Positions 1 to 9,459 of a DNA stretch of 64,000 bases are shown piece by piece (the first letter of the stretch is position 1; each line of letters opens with the position of its first letter). The position numbers were made by a program, and so were the translations under genes. The stretch comes from Bacteroidaceae bacterium (GTDB taxonomy: Bacteria; Bacteroidota; Bacteroidia; Bacteroidales; Bacteroidaceae), in assembly GCA_024398615.1 (NCBI GenBank), contig JAKSIU010000003.1, positions 1-64,000 on the forward strand, given 5' to 3'. A model generated the notes under the pieces. That model ran no database searches, was not told the origin of the DNA, and saw only the letters and a list, made by a program, of their open reading frames with translations.

Positions 1-212
1 CTGTAAGCTGTAAGAACTGTAAGAATCTTACAGTTTGCGGCAAAAGCACGCACAGACATGGAATCATGCTTTTTTCTCTCCCCAACTGGACAATTTTTGT
101 TTTCTAACTAGAGCGCAAAATTTCTCTAACTGGGAAAATTTTGCGGCCCACTTGGGCGCCTATATCGGACCATCCATAAACAGCACAATCTTACAGTTCT
201 TACAGCTTACAG
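1..212. repeat. 24-bp inverted repeat pair, 164 bp apart
   Basis: Bases 1-24 are the exact reverse complement of 189-212. The arms are themselves internally repetitive, with CTGTAAG and CTTACAG units repeated two or three times. A smaller hairpin (114-123 paired with 136-145) lies between the arms. This could be a small non-autonomous element or a nested terminator structure. No transposase is present nearby. Confidence 0.55.
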
Positions 213-358
213 AGAGAGAGATTCCCACCACATGCGGCACTTCCCCACCATTTGTCAACTGTCCTAAGCGGGTTCAGTCGAAAAAGCATGGAGACATAAG
301 TGACAGAAGACACCGACATACACCGTCACATAGATAAGTATTTTCCCTGCTTTCTCAA

Positions 359-487
359 TGATAGGGATGGAATCAGGCCCAAAGCACGGTTTTCTTCCCT
401 ATCATGCATGAAGATATGCGCTATTCCGCCATACAACCCATATGATAGGGATGGAATCGGGCCTGCAGCATGGCTTTCCTCCCTATC
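359..487. repeat. Two tandem copies of a GATAGGGA hairpin
   Basis: Copy one (359-404) pairs TGATAGGGA with TCCCTATCA. Copy two (443-487) pairs GATAGGGA (444-451) with TCCCTATC (480-487). The arms and the adjoining GGAATC and GGCC bases are conserved while the loops differ, so these are two copies of one dispersed palindromic repeat about 84 bp apart. Function unknown. Confidence 0.6.
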
Positions 488-569
488 GTCCATAGGAAAG
501 TGTTGCGATCAGAGCGTTTGGTCCTTACTGTATTCACAGCCATACACTGATTTTCGGCTGAATAGGAAT

Positions 570-1382
570 CTATTGCCCCCATACTTTTTCGGGTGAGCCC
601 AGAATGTCTTGCAATTTTGCCATAAGTGTTTTGTTATAAGTTTGAAAAAAAGAAAATATCGCGCCAAAGCGGTACGCGCCGCTCGGGTCGTCCGTGTTGA
701 GCGAACTGGACCAGTAGAGGCCGTAGGAGCCAACGCTGCGGAGGAACGTGCCGCTGCGGCACCCCGCCGCGGGAAGAAAGATCCAACGGTCGGTATAACC
801 GGACTTGTTGCTTTGAACCTTATAACCTTTTATGCCGTTAATGGTGGTCCAGGTCCAGGTGCAGTTGGTGCGGAGTTCGGACAGTTCGGCTTTGGTCGGC
901 ATACGCCAGCTGCCGCCCCAGTTCACGTGGGCGGCATCGTCTTCCGGGTCGAGGACGGTCTTCCGGGCATCGGAATTAGTGGCCGAAGGGTCTTTGTATG
1001 ACGATGTGGTGCTGCCCAAGTATTTGGTCCATCTGGTGGAAGAGTATGATGTGGTGTTGGCGGTCTGGAACGGAGCGTTCACCCAATTGTAGCCACCGGA
1101 CTTGCCGGATTTCCAGTGGGACTGAGGATCCTCTTCAGCGTAACCTGGCTCGTAAAGCGGTTCTGTGGCACCCCAGGCAAAGTAGTCACCGTAGCACTCC
1201 GGACTGCAGGCACCCACATTGAAGGTGGCCCACTTGACGCTCAGGCCCAAGTCCACATATTCAGGTGACGGAGCTTGAAAGAGGTCATGGACATGTACTG
1301 GGCAGTCAACTGAAATGGCGCCGTGACCGCGGTGAGTGGATGGCCCCGTTTCGCTCACGGAACAAGATTTCGACTGAGCCAT
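570..1382 (-). pseudogene. Truncated lipoprotein-domain (FISUMP-like) fragment
   Basis: This 270-residue frame contains the signature of the large Bacteroidales family with a 'major paralogous' (FISUMP-type) C-terminal domain: YVDLGLSVKWATFNVGA, then GDYFAWGATEP, then WGGSWRMPTKAEL, then YWSSS. These exported proteins normally carry a signal peptide and Ig-like domains in front, and end in a conserved SVRPV-type tail. Here the first ~40 residues have no signal peptide and look unlike protein. After YWSSSLN the frame runs into an unrelated end (LQDILGSPEKVWGQ). Both ends therefore look broken, and I read it as a decayed or recombined fragment. The alternative is a stand-alone domain cassette. 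Confidence 0.6.
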
Positions 1383-1504
1383 CTAGTGGGAGCTGATAAT
1401 AGCACAACCTATACCAAGGACACCACGCACAGCACTCCATGGTCTTATGCCAAGCATGTCTGCCAAAAATAGCGATACGCTTCCAATTATGAAATAATAA
1501 TGTG

Positions 1505-1512
1505 TAGTTTTG
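1505..1512 (+). promoter_or_regulatory. Bacteroidota -7 promoter element
   Basis: TAGTTTTG matches the Bacteroidota sigma-ABfr -7 consensus TAnnTTTG. It lies directly before the ABC exporter gene. Because transcription would start about 6 bases downstream, the ATG at 1514 would have almost no leader, which favours the ATG at 1541. Confidence 0.6.
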
Positions 1513-1540
1513 CATGTTTGAAAACAAAACCTCAAGTAAT

Positions 1541-3379
1541 ATGAGCAACCGGAAACAGCAGGGAATGAATCTCTTCAAGCTGATTCATGACATAACCCCT
1601 TACGTGAAACCTTACAAGTGGCTGGTACTGGCCACACTGATACTTACCCTGATAGGGTCATTCATGGCTCAGGTCAACGCTGTGGTACTTGACCGCACGG
1701 TCGATGCCGTAAACGCGCTTGTCATCAAGGAATCATTCGCATGGAGCGAGGCTGCCAGAATACTTACCATAATAAGTATAGTACTGCTTGGAAAGGAAAT
1801 ACTTTCGGCTCTCATCACATTCGCCCAGAACTACTACGGCGAACGCATGCGCATATTCGTGTCCAAGGACCTGTCACAGAGCATCATTGACAAGATTCTG
1901 ACTTTCCGCATGTCATTCTTCTCAGCCCAGGACAATGACACCGGCAAACTGACCACACGAATCGACCAGGGTGTCAGCAGCCTTTCACGCACGGTGCAGA
2001 ACTTCTTCATCGACCTGCTGCCCCTGTTCACCAGTGCCGTTCTGGCCCTGATTCTCATGTTTGCGGCAAACGTCTATGTGGGCCTGACCGCCCTGTTCAT
2101 AGTACCCATCTATTTCTGGATAACCTATCGTCAGGCCAGAAAGCTCAAGGGTTGGCGCCGTAACATGCGTGACACGCGCGAAGCCAAGAGCCACGGCATC
2201 ATGAACATAATAGAATCAATGAACGTGATCAAGTCCTTCAACCGTCAGAAGATTGAAAGCGACAAGCAGTGGCAGATGCAGACCGAATACAGCGAGAACC
2301 AGATGAACGTGCGCCGCACCAGCTTCTACTATGACGGACTGAAAAGCTTTGTACGCCAGACCGGAACAGTGCTCATAATCATCCTGACAGCATATCTGGT
2401 ACTCATTGAATACCCGGGCATGTCAATAGGTAAGATCATGTACCACGTCATGCTGTTCGGCAACGTAACCGCCCCCATCACCCAGCTGCAGCGCATCTTC
2501 GACGACATGAATGATGCCATGATTTATGCCGAGGGATTCTTCGACATTGTCAATTCCGAAACCGAAACCGAGCCTTCAGGCAACTACATCCCTGAAAAGG
2601 TATACGGCAAGTTCGAAGTCAGGGATGTGGATTTCACCTATCCCAACGGAACCAAGGCCCTGCACAACATCAACATGGATATTGAAAGCGGCAGGATAAC
2701 GGCATTCGTGGGTCTGTCGGGCGCAGGCAAGAGCACCATCATCAACCTGCTCGACAAGTTCTATGAACCCGACTGCGGCAGCATAACCCTTGACGGTGTT
2801 GACATTAAGGAATACGATACAAAGTTCCTGCGTGACAACATAGGACTGGTGCTCCAGAAGAACCACATCTTTGACGGCACCATTGAAGAGAACATACGCT
2901 ACGGCAAGCCCGATGCCACATTTGAAGAGGTGGCCGATGCAGCCCGCAAGGCCTTCCTCTACGATCAGGTAATGCAGCTGCCGCAGCAGTTCCAGTCAAA
3001 GGCACAGCAGCTGTCAGGCGGTCAGCAGCAGCGCGTGGCAATAGCCCGCATGTTCCTCAAGAACCCGCCCATCATCTTCCTGGACGAACCTACCGCAAGT
3101 CTTGATGCTGTGGCAACAGAGCAGATCAAGGCCAGCATCGATGCAATCAAGAAGGACCGCACCGTCATCATCATCTCGCACAGCATATCGCAGATCATTG
3201 ACAGCGACATAATCTACGCGCTCAAGGACGGACGTGTAGAGCAGTCAGGCAACCCCGATGACGTATACCGCCAGGGAGGAATCTACAAGGAGATTGTGGA
3301 TGCATCGGCCCGCAGCCTCAACATCGAGAAGCTGGCCCACACGCTTGACAGCGACGGGGACGGGGTACTGTTTGACTGA
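1541..3379 (+). CDS. ABC transporter, fused permease and ATPase (MsbA-like)
   Basis: A 612-residue half-transporter exporter of the MsbA/MdlB type. The first ~330 residues form the membrane domain with about six hydrophobic segments. The ATPase follows with Walker A (GLSGAGKST), signature (LSGGQQQRVAIAR), Walker B (IIFLDEPTA) and a switch histidine (ISHS). It should work as a homodimer in the inner membrane, exporting a lipid or hydrophobic compound; the substrate cannot be told. An in-frame ATG at 1514 exists, but the promoter position favours 1541. The protein ends with an odd Asp-rich tail (DSDGDG) that resembles a calcium-binding loop. It stands alone, facing away from the fragment to its left. 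Confidence 0.9.
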   Translation: MSNRKQQGMNLFKLIHDITPYVKPYKWLVLATLILTLIGSFMAQVNAVVLDRTVDAVNALVIKESFAWSEAARILTIISIVLLGKEILSALITFAQNYYGERMRIFVSKDLSQSIIDKILTFRMSFFSAQDNDTGKLTTRIDQGVSSLSRTVQNFFIDLLPLFTSAVLALILMFAANVYVGLTALFIVPIYFWITYRQARKLKGWRRNMRDTREAKSHGIMNIIESMNVIKSFNRQKIESDKQWQMQTEYSENQMNVRRTSFYYDGLKSFVRQTGTVLIIILTAYLVLIEYPGMSIGKIMYHVMLFGNVTAPITQLQRIFDDMNDAMIYAEGFFDIVNSETETEPSGNYIPEKVYGKFEVRDVDFTYPNGTKALHNINMDIESGRITAFVGLSGAGKSTIINLLDKFYEPDCGSITLDGVDIKEYDTKFLRDNIGLVLQKNHIFDGTIEENIRYGKPDATFEEVADAARKAFLYDQVMQLPQQFQSKAQQLSGGQQQRVAIARMFLKNPPIIFLDEPTASLDAVATEQIKASIDAIKKDRTVIIISHSISQIIDSDIIYALKDGRVEQSGNPDDVYRQGGIYKEIVDASARSLNIEKLAHTLDSDGDGVLFD

Positions 3380-3390
3380 TGCAATGACGG

Positions 3391-4005
3391 TCATCGGGCT
3401 GGGCGGTCATCGGGATAACGGCTGAAATAGTCCTTGACATCCCGCTTGGCCTTGGCTCTCATTCCAGCATCAATGTATTCGTCATTTTCAAGATAGTCGT
3501 CCCATTCCTGCGAACGGAAGTAGGCACGGCGTGAACTGATGTAGTCATACATATCCTCAAGTGTGCCGTCATAGTTCTCAATCACCCAGCAGCTGTCCGA
3601 ATAGCACAGGTTCAATGTATGGCTCTCGGTCCCGCAGCAGTTCCAGATACAGTCGAACCGTACTGTCGCCACATCGGCACTCTGGCTGATTGAACGCACA
3701 CTGACACTGTCATACAGATCACCGTTCCCCGAAATGAAATACAACAGCCATTCTTCACTGCCAATGCCCCACGGACAGTCCGATGGTACGGCCCAGGATT
3801 CTTCCAGAAGAGAGTAATACTGCTCTGTAAAGGCATAGCGGGGCCCCATCCCATGGTCGGGAATACAGCTTATGAGCTTCCGGACATCAGCGTCTGTCAG
3901 TTCTGGGACAGACGGCCGGCATGCCACCGCCAGGCAAACCGGCAGGGCAATTCCCAGAACTCTTATGAATGCGGCAACATATCGCCTGCCGCTATTCGTC
4001 CTCAT
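3391..4005 (-). CDS. Hypothetical lipoprotein
   Basis: A 204-residue protein starting with a basic stretch, a hydrophobic helix and a lipobox (LAVAC, Cys29 from the chosen start), so it is predicted to be a lipoprotein. I do not recognise the family. The mature part is acidic and rich in Tyr, Trp and Cys, including a CIWNCCG segment. Upstream in-frame ATGs exist at 4038 and 4020; I chose 4005 because the signal sequence fits best. Its start overlaps the end of the upstream membrane protein gene by 14 bases, so the two are probably cotranscribed. Confidence 0.65.
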   Translation of the reverse strand: MRTNSGRRYVAAFIRVLGIALPVCLAVACRPSVPELTDADVRKLISCIPDHGMGPRYAFTEQYYSLLEESWAVPSDCPWGIGSEEWLLYFISGNGDLYDSVSVRSISQSADVATVRFDCIWNCCGTESHTLNLCYSDSCWVIENYDGTLEDMYDYISSRRAYFRSQEWDDYLENDEYIDAGMRAKAKRDVKDYFSRYPDDRPAR

Positions 4006-4657
4006 CGGATTCAATATCATTAAGGAATGGAAAGGCACCGCCCTTGACCAGCCATGAGAGACCGAACAGGCTGAGCAGGATTATCTCAATGTACATTACA
4101 TGGTATCTGGGCACCCCGCAGATCATGATTACGGCAAACGCCACTTCCATCAACAGCATGCCTATTCCACATATACGGTAGATTATGTTGCGGATACGCT
4201 TGCGGCCCGTAATCTCAGAATCGGATTTGGTGAACTGGAAAGTGCTGTTGAAGGCCATGAGAAGGAAAAACAGCATGGCCGATACGGAATGGACAATATG
4301 CGATATCTCTATCGGCACCTGGAAGAACCCGACCGGCGTTCCATCGGGAATCCAGCCTACCTTACACGGGAACAGCACTATGCAGAGCCCGAATATTCCG
4401 GAAAGCGAAGTGATCACATTATCCACGGTATCATAGCCTATGTATGAAATAAGGACTATGCATGCCGGAACCAGGACGCCCACAAGAGCCGGACTCTGGT
4501 AATATGTGGCCGATATGCTCCACCACCATTCCGGGCTGGGGTGTGGCGTTATGCCGGCAGAAAACAGAGCCAGCCATGGAAGTATCATTCCAAGCAGACC
4601 GCAAAGATTTCTCACACGGAGGTACATGCGCGCCTCCTTATTCTGGGATTTGGACAT
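3992..4657 (-). CDS. Hypothetical integral membrane protein
   Basis: A 221-residue very hydrophobic protein with about six predicted membrane helices and short loops. A conserved-looking WWWSISATYYQSP stretch follows the first helix, reminiscent of DUF998-like Bacteroidota membrane proteins, but this is a weak resemblance and no function can be assigned. The C-terminus is acidic (DIESDEDE). It is translationally coupled to the downstream lipoprotein gene, suggesting the two act together at the envelope. Confidence 0.7.
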   Translation of the reverse strand: MSKSQNKEARMYLRVRNLCGLLGMILPWLALFSAGITPHPSPEWWWSISATYYQSPALVGVLVPACIVLISYIGYDTVDNVITSLSGIFGLCIVLFPCKVGWIPDGTPVGFFQVPIEISHIVHSVSAMLFFLLMAFNSTFQFTKSDSEITGRKRIRNIIYRICGIGMLLMEVAFAVIMICGVPRYHVMYIEIILLSLFGLSWLVKGGAFPFLNDIESDEDE

Positions 4658-4758
4658 AGCTGATGGATTTTGTCTGACACAAAGGTTGTAACAAAAATCG
4701 GATTATCATCCAAAAAGTAAGTATATTCGCCTGTAATGTGTAAAAAACATATACTGAC

Positions 4759-6171
4759 ATGACACAGACCGATATTCAGAACACAGTGAACTCACAACGT
4801 GAATTCTTCCTCACAGGGGCCACATTACCTGTCAGATGGCGTATCCAGCAGCTCAGGAAACTCAAGCACGCCATCATTGGAATGGAAGCCGAGCTTGAAG
4901 ATGCCCTTTCTGCCGATCTGGGACGCAGCAGGGTGGAAGGGTATCTCTGTGATATAGGCCCGGTCATAGTTGAAATAAACGAAACCATCCGCGGACTGCG
5001 TCGATGGGCCCGAACGGAAACGCATTTCAGCGGTCTCATGAATTTTCCAAGCATACTGACCAAGGTCTACAAGATGCCGTATGGTGTAACGCTTATCATC
5101 AGCCCGTTCAATTTCCCTATAATGCTCACCATGGGCGTTCTTGCCGCCAGCATTGCGGGAGGAAACACGGCAGTCATCAAGGCCAGTTCCAAATCACCGG
5201 CATGTACGGCTGCAATGAAGAAACTCATTGCCAGGACATTCGCTCCCGAATACCTGACCGTAATTGACGGAGGGCACGATGTGGCCGACATGTGCCTTGC
5301 CACACGCTTTGACAAGATATTCTACACCGGTTCGCCGGCAGTAGCAAGACATGTCATGGCCGAAGCCGCAAGGAATCTGACTCCGGTAGCATTGGAACTG
5401 GGCGGTGAAACCGGAAACTGGTGCATTGTAAGGAAGGATGCCGACCTGAAGGACGCTGCCCGGAAAATTGCATTCTTCAAGCTGTGCAATGCCGGACAGA
5501 TATGCATCAACATCAACCAGATTGCCGTTGCAAGTGAAGTTGCCGATGCTTTCATCACAGAACTCAAGGCCGCATTTGAGAAACAGATTGGAACCGACCC
5601 GCTGAACAATCCGGAGTATCCGTGGCTGATATCCCGCACTGCCTTTGAGAAATGCGCCACTCAGGCCGATGCCTACAGGGACCGCATCGTCCTGGGCGGC
5701 TGCGGTGACCCCGGAACACGCCGCTATTCACCCACAATAATCTACCCGGTGGGAATTGACGAGGACATAGTACAGCATGAACTGTTCTGCCCGCTTCTTC
5801 CCATCGTACCGTTCAATGACAGCGACATCAACTGCATTCTGGATACCATAGCCAGGCGCGAACATCCGCTGGCCATGTATCTGTTCACCAAGGACATCCG
5901 CTGGGCCAAACGGGTAATGGGCTCACAGCAGTACGGAGGCGGCTGCATCAACGAGGTCTGCGTACATCTCATGGTCAAGGGCGTTCCGTTTGGAGGTACA
6001 GGCCATTCCGGAATGGGAGCCTACCACGGAGAATGGGGTTTCCGCGAGTTCACTCACCCGCAGACCGTGCTTCTGGGCCACAACCGCATGAACTTGCCGT
6101 TGCGCGAACACCCGTACGGTGGAAAAGCTGAAAAGCTGAAGATGAAACTTCTGCGTCTTTTCGAAAAATAG
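4759..6171 (+). CDS. Aldehyde dehydrogenase family protein
   Basis: A 470-residue NAD(P)-dependent aldehyde dehydrogenase, closest in layout to the short class 3/fatty aldehyde group. It should oxidise an aldehyde to the acid; the substrate is not predictable. Visible features: the SPFNFP cofactor-site segment (residues 115-120), the general-base glutamate E213 in ALELGG, and the catalytic cysteine C249 in NAGQIC. The usual GGKSP after the glutamate is GGETGN here, and the C-terminal PFGGTGHSGMG motif is present. Near full length for the class. A weak promoter-like TATATTCG lies at 4722-4729. Confidence 0.88.
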   Translation: MTQTDIQNTVNSQREFFLTGATLPVRWRIQQLRKLKHAIIGMEAELEDALSADLGRSRVEGYLCDIGPVIVEINETIRGLRRWARTETHFSGLMNFPSILTKVYKMPYGVTLIISPFNFPIMLTMGVLAASIAGGNTAVIKASSKSPACTAAMKKLIARTFAPEYLTVIDGGHDVADMCLATRFDKIFYTGSPAVARHVMAEAARNLTPVALELGGETGNWCIVRKDADLKDAARKIAFFKLCNAGQICININQIAVASEVADAFITELKAAFEKQIGTDPLNNPEYPWLISRTAFEKCATQADAYRDRIVLGGCGDPGTRRYSPTIIYPVGIDEDIVQHELFCPLLPIVPFNDSDINCILDTIARREHPLAMYLFTKDIRWAKRVMGSQQYGGGCINEVCVHLMVKGVPFGGTGHSGMGAYHGEWGFREFTHPQTVLLGHNRMNLPLREHPYGGKAEKLKMKLLRLFEK

Positions 6172-6195
6172 CCGCCCAACCTGATCACAGAGCGC

Positions 6196-7311
6196 TCAGA
6201 GCAGTCTGAGCAGATGCGCAATCATGAAACCTATGTAGTTGCCGGCCGCATAGCCCACCACACCTATTGCCAGTCCAGGAGCAATCACATTGCGGTTCTT
6301 CATGGTCATGGCCATCATGGGAACGAACGGAGGGGAGCAGATGTAAGTCACCGAGCTTATCACGGTTGTGTCAGCATCGATCCTGAAAAGCCTTGAGAAA
6401 AGAAGCTGGATGAACAGCGACACGAAAATCACGAATGTGAGATACAGCAGGGTGTTCAGGCTTCCTGAGAAATCAAGTTTGGAGAAATCGGCCATGGATG
6501 CAACCACCACTGAAAATATGCAGATGCAGTAGTATCCCATGTCATAGGCCTGCGGGCGCTTTCTCACTGCCGGAAGGAAGGATGCGGCAATGCCCAGAGT
6601 AGTCAGCATGAGTATCAATACGGTCATGAACCAGCCGTCTCCTGCCAACAGACCAAGACCTGCCGATATGCCTATGATAAGGACATCTATTCCCAGAAGC
6701 ACCAGCATGTCCTTTATCCGCATGGGTACTTTTTCCTCCTTTTCACCGGTAAAATCGGACTGGACCGATGATTCGTTGGGCAGTATGCGGCGGAAAAGCC
6801 TGATCCCCACCGTCATCAGGAAAGTAAGATACAGGAATGACACCAGCATGTCACACGAATTGACCAGGATGAATGTTTCCTCGGGTACATCAAGCATAGC
6901 CTGCAGAGCCGCCAGATTGACCGTTCCACCGGTATAGACACCGGACAGCATTGCTCCCACCTTGTAACCTTCAGGTATGTTGTGTCCGAACAGCAGATAC
7001 CCTCCCACCACAGCCAGAATGACAGCCGCCAGTCCGGTAACAAGTGCAAGGACCGATGAACGGTTTCCGGTACGGCTGAACCTGCATCCGAACAGCATAA
7101 GAGGAATGGCAATGGGAACCATGGCGCTGCTCAGCAGGTCCTGAATCTCAGGCATGGCCTCGGGACGGAGTGTATTACCTATTACAATACCCAGAATATA
7201 GAGAGTGAGTACAGGACCTATCTTGCCCAGCACCTTGACTTTCCCGCACAGCCATATCACTGCGGCAGGAAGGAACAGAAAAAGCAGAACAGTAAGCACA
7301 TTTGCAATCAT
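6196..7311 (-). CDS. DUF819 family membrane protein (YjcL-like)
   Basis: A 371-residue protein with roughly ten to eleven hydrophobic segments that resembles the DUF819 (YjcL) family. These are predicted secondary transporters with a symmetric helix-bundle fold; the substrate is unknown. I start it at the ATG at 7311 (MIANVLTVLLFL), because the ~60 residues further upstream look unlike protein and overlap the promoter. The -7 element at 7317-7324 lies only a few bases before this ATG, back to back with the promoter of the next gene. Confidence 0.8.
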   Translation of the reverse strand: MIANVLTVLLFLFLPAAVIWLCGKVKVLGKIGPVLTLYILGIVIGNTLRPEAMPEIQDLLSSAMVPIAIPLMLFGCRFSRTGNRSSVLALVTGLAAVILAVVGGYLLFGHNIPEGYKVGAMLSGVYTGGTVNLAALQAMLDVPEETFILVNSCDMLVSFLYLTFLMTVGIRLFRRILPNESSVQSDFTGEKEEKVPMRIKDMLVLLGIDVLIIGISAGLGLLAGDGWFMTVLILMLTTLGIAASFLPAVRKRPQAYDMGYYCICIFSVVVASMADFSKLDFSGSLNTLLYLTFVIFVSLFIQLLFSRLFRIDADTTVISSVTYICSPPFVPMMAMTMKNRNVIAPGLAIGVVGYAAGNYIGFMIAHLLRLL

Positions 7312-7316
7312 AAGCG

Positions 7317-7324
7317 CAAAAATA
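7317..7324 (-). promoter_or_regulatory. -7 element for the DUF819 gene
   Basis: On the minus strand this reads TATTTTTG, a perfect TAnnTTTG. It is one base away from the plus-strand -7 at 7326-7333, so the two polymerases would compete for the site. The distance to the ATG at 7311 is only five bases, so the transcript would be leaderless or nearly so. Confidence 0.5.
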
Positions 7325-7325
7325 C

Positions 7326-7333
7326 TATTTTTG
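7326..7333 (+). promoter_or_regulatory. -7 element for the GNAT-like gene
   Basis: TATTTTTG matches TAnnTTTG. A TTTG at 7301-7304 lies 21 bases upstream and fits a -33 element. The expected leader to the ATG at 7355 is about 15 bases. Confidence 0.6.
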
Positions 7334-7354
7334 TATATTCTTGAACTTGAAGAC

Positions 7355-8467
7355 ATGTACAAAGTAAAGGAAGTCAGCTCTAGACGTGACGTGAAGGAAT
7401 TCATCAGGTTCCCTGACCGGCTGTACCGGAACTGCCCGCAGTACGTTCCTGCCCTCCATTCCGTTGAAAGGAAAAACCTTACGCGACTGTCCACCTTGAG
7501 CTACTGCGAAAGGAAAATGTGGTTGCTGGAGCAGGACGGCAACATAGTGGGCCGCATTTGCGGAATGATCAATCCCCGGTACAATGAAAGGTACGGGACC
7601 CGCAGGGCAAGATTCGGGTGGTTCGATGTCATCAATGACCGACAGGCTGCCGACATGCTCCTCAATACTGCCGAGTCATGGGCCGGAGAACATGGCATGA
7701 CAGACATTCACGGCCCGCTCTTCTACAACACCCTTGGCAAACAGGGCATGCTGGTCGATGGTTTCCAGAACATTCCTCCGTTTAACTGTCTGTACAATTA
7801 CCCTTATTATCAGGACCTTGTCGAAGCGCACGGATACCGCAAGGAATGTGACTGGATCCAGTATGAACTGGACACCCCAAGAGTCCTGCCCGAAAAGACC
7901 GAAAGGCTGGCAGACCTTGTAGCAGCCCGATACGGACTCAAGTTGGGAAGCATTGACAAGCTCAAAAAGGACCCGGAGCTGGTCAGGCATTTCTTTGACC
8001 TGTATAACCGCAGCTTTTCGGAAAAGGTCCACAATTTCATACCCTTCACCCCTCAGGAGATGGACGAAGAGGCGGCTTCCACAATGCCGTTCCTGTCAGA
8101 CAGGACAAGCTCGGTCGTTCTGGACAAGGATGGTGGTATAGCCGGATTCGGCATAGCATTCCCAAGCATATCCAAAGCGCTGCAGAAGGCCCACGGACAC
8201 CTGTTCCCATTCGGATGGGTTCACCTTCTGCATGCTCTGAAAGACTGCTCCACCATGGACCTGATGCTCAACGGAGCCGCTCCGGAATGGCAGGGCAAGG
8301 GAGTATCGGCCATATATTACCGCGACATTGCGCGCAAAGCGGCTGAAATAGGGAACACTACCGTCATAACCAATCCGCAGATTGAAACGAACAGCGCCAT
8401 CAACCTCTGGAACAGTTACGAAAAGAGACCGTTCATGAGACGCAGGTGCTACATAAGGGAACTTTAA
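7355..8467 (+). CDS. GNAT-fold protein, YghO-like
   Basis: A 370-residue protein that resembles the YghO-type proteins related to GNAT acetyltransferases. The first half includes GMINPRYNERYG and the conserved FGWFDVINDRQAA, where small-molecule binding is usually predicted. The second half has a GKGVSAIYYRDI stretch typical of a GNAT acetyl-CoA loop. Substrate unknown. The start at 7355 is chosen from the promoter; the longer open frame back to 7205 would run through the neighbouring gene. It is followed 21 bases later by a LysR regulator in the same direction. Confidence 0.75.
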   Translation: MYKVKEVSSRRDVKEFIRFPDRLYRNCPQYVPALHSVERKNLTRLSTLSYCERKMWLLEQDGNIVGRICGMINPRYNERYGTRRARFGWFDVINDRQAADMLLNTAESWAGEHGMTDIHGPLFYNTLGKQGMLVDGFQNIPPFNCLYNYPYYQDLVEAHGYRKECDWIQYELDTPRVLPEKTERLADLVAARYGLKLGSIDKLKKDPELVRHFFDLYNRSFSEKVHNFIPFTPQEMDEEAASTMPFLSDRTSSVVLDKDGGIAGFGIAFPSISKALQKAHGHLFPFGWVHLLHALKDCSTMDLMLNGAAPEWQGKGVSAIYYRDIARKAAEIGNTTVITNPQIETNSAINLWNSYEKRPFMRRRCYIREL

Positions 8468-8488
8468 TGAAATGACTATATTCGCGAT

Positions 8489-9361
8489 ATGGAACTCAGG
8501 CAGATAAAGTATTTTGTGGCCGTGGCCAAGACGCTGAACTTTTCAGAAGCGGCCAAGGAACTGTTCATTACCCAGGGAACACTCTCACAGCAGATAAAAC
8601 AGCTCGAGGACGAGATAGGGAGCCCGCTTTTCGACCGCACATCACACAGTGTCACACTAACCGAGGCAGGGCAGGAAATGCTCCCGCTGGCAAGACACAC
8701 GCTGGAGACATCGGCCGAATGCTTCCAGCGCATATCCGACCTGCGCAAAGGTGTGACAGGCACGCTGAACATAGGTCTGACAACTTCGTTCATGGGCATC
8801 ATGAACAACGCAATGAAACTGTATCAGAAGGCATTTCCTGCCGTGAAACTGAACATAACCTACACCACAGCCAGTGAACTGCTGCGAATGCTTCAGGAAC
8901 ACGAAATTGATATGTTCATTGCCTTCAAGCCAGCTGTTCTTTATGAGGAAATTGATTCAGACCCCATCATTGAGACCGAATTGAGCGCAATAATGAACGC
9001 CGAACACCCTCTTGCCGGCAGGGAAATGCTTACGCTGAAAGATCTCAAGCTGCACAGAATAGCGCTGCCTGGCTCGGGGCTGCAGGCCCGAAAAGCCTTT
9101 GACCGCTTTGTCGATGTCGACACCAGCAGTCTGAACGTATGCGTTGAAATGAACAACCCGAATGCCATCATCAGACTGGTCCACAGCACCAGGCTCATTG
9201 CCATCATGTCATCACTGGCCACCTACATAGACCCTGCTCTGAAAGCAATACCGGTAGCCGAACTGAAGCGGAAAATGATAGGATGCGTACATACGCTGAA
9301 AGACCATTACCTCAAAAAGTCGGCCACCGAATTCATCAGAATACTTAAAGAGGTGGTATAA
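8489..9361 (+). CDS. LysR-family transcriptional regulator
   Basis: A 290-residue LysR regulator. The first ~60 residues form the winged helix-turn-helix (ELRQIKYFVAVAKTLNFSEA, then QGTLSQQIKQLE). The rest is the periplasmic-binding-like effector domain starting around LNIGLTTSFMG. The effector is unknown. A TATATTCG at 8477-8484 resembles a -7 element but is too close to the ATG to be convincing, so the gene is probably cotranscribed with the GNAT-like gene before it. Confidence 0.9.
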   Translation: MELRQIKYFVAVAKTLNFSEAAKELFITQGTLSQQIKQLEDEIGSPLFDRTSHSVTLTEAGQEMLPLARHTLETSAECFQRISDLRKGVTGTLNIGLTTSFMGIMNNAMKLYQKAFPAVKLNITYTTASELLRMLQEHEIDMFIAFKPAVLYEEIDSDPIIETELSAIMNAEHPLAGREMLTLKDLKLHRIALPGSGLQARKAFDRFVDVDTSSLNVCVEMNNPNAIIRLVHSTRLIAIMSSLATYIDPALKAIPVAELKRKMIGCVHTLKDHYLKKSATEFIRILKEVV

Positions 9362-9459
9362 GGTCCACAACCGGACAGCCGGCCATATCTATTGACAGAA
9401 TCAATAACAACAATAGAAAAACAATATGGAAATCTGATATCACCGGTTTTGACGGCACT

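Larger units (their letters stand above)
1..569. other. Noncoding region with inverted repeats at window start
   Basis: I see no convincing gene in this stretch. It holds a 24-bp exact inverted repeat (1-24 against 189-212), a hairpin at 114-145 with a 10-bp stem, and two related hairpins at 359-404 and 443-487 built on GATAGGGA and its complement. The short reading frames here have no domain-like content. The left arm begins at base 1, so the repeat may extend beyond the window. Confidence 0.6.

Noticed and set aside
609..1222. Plus-strand reading frames of 74-130 codons
   Set aside because: They are opposite-strand shadows of the FISUMP-like fragment, rich in Pro and Arg from its codon pattern, with no domain content.
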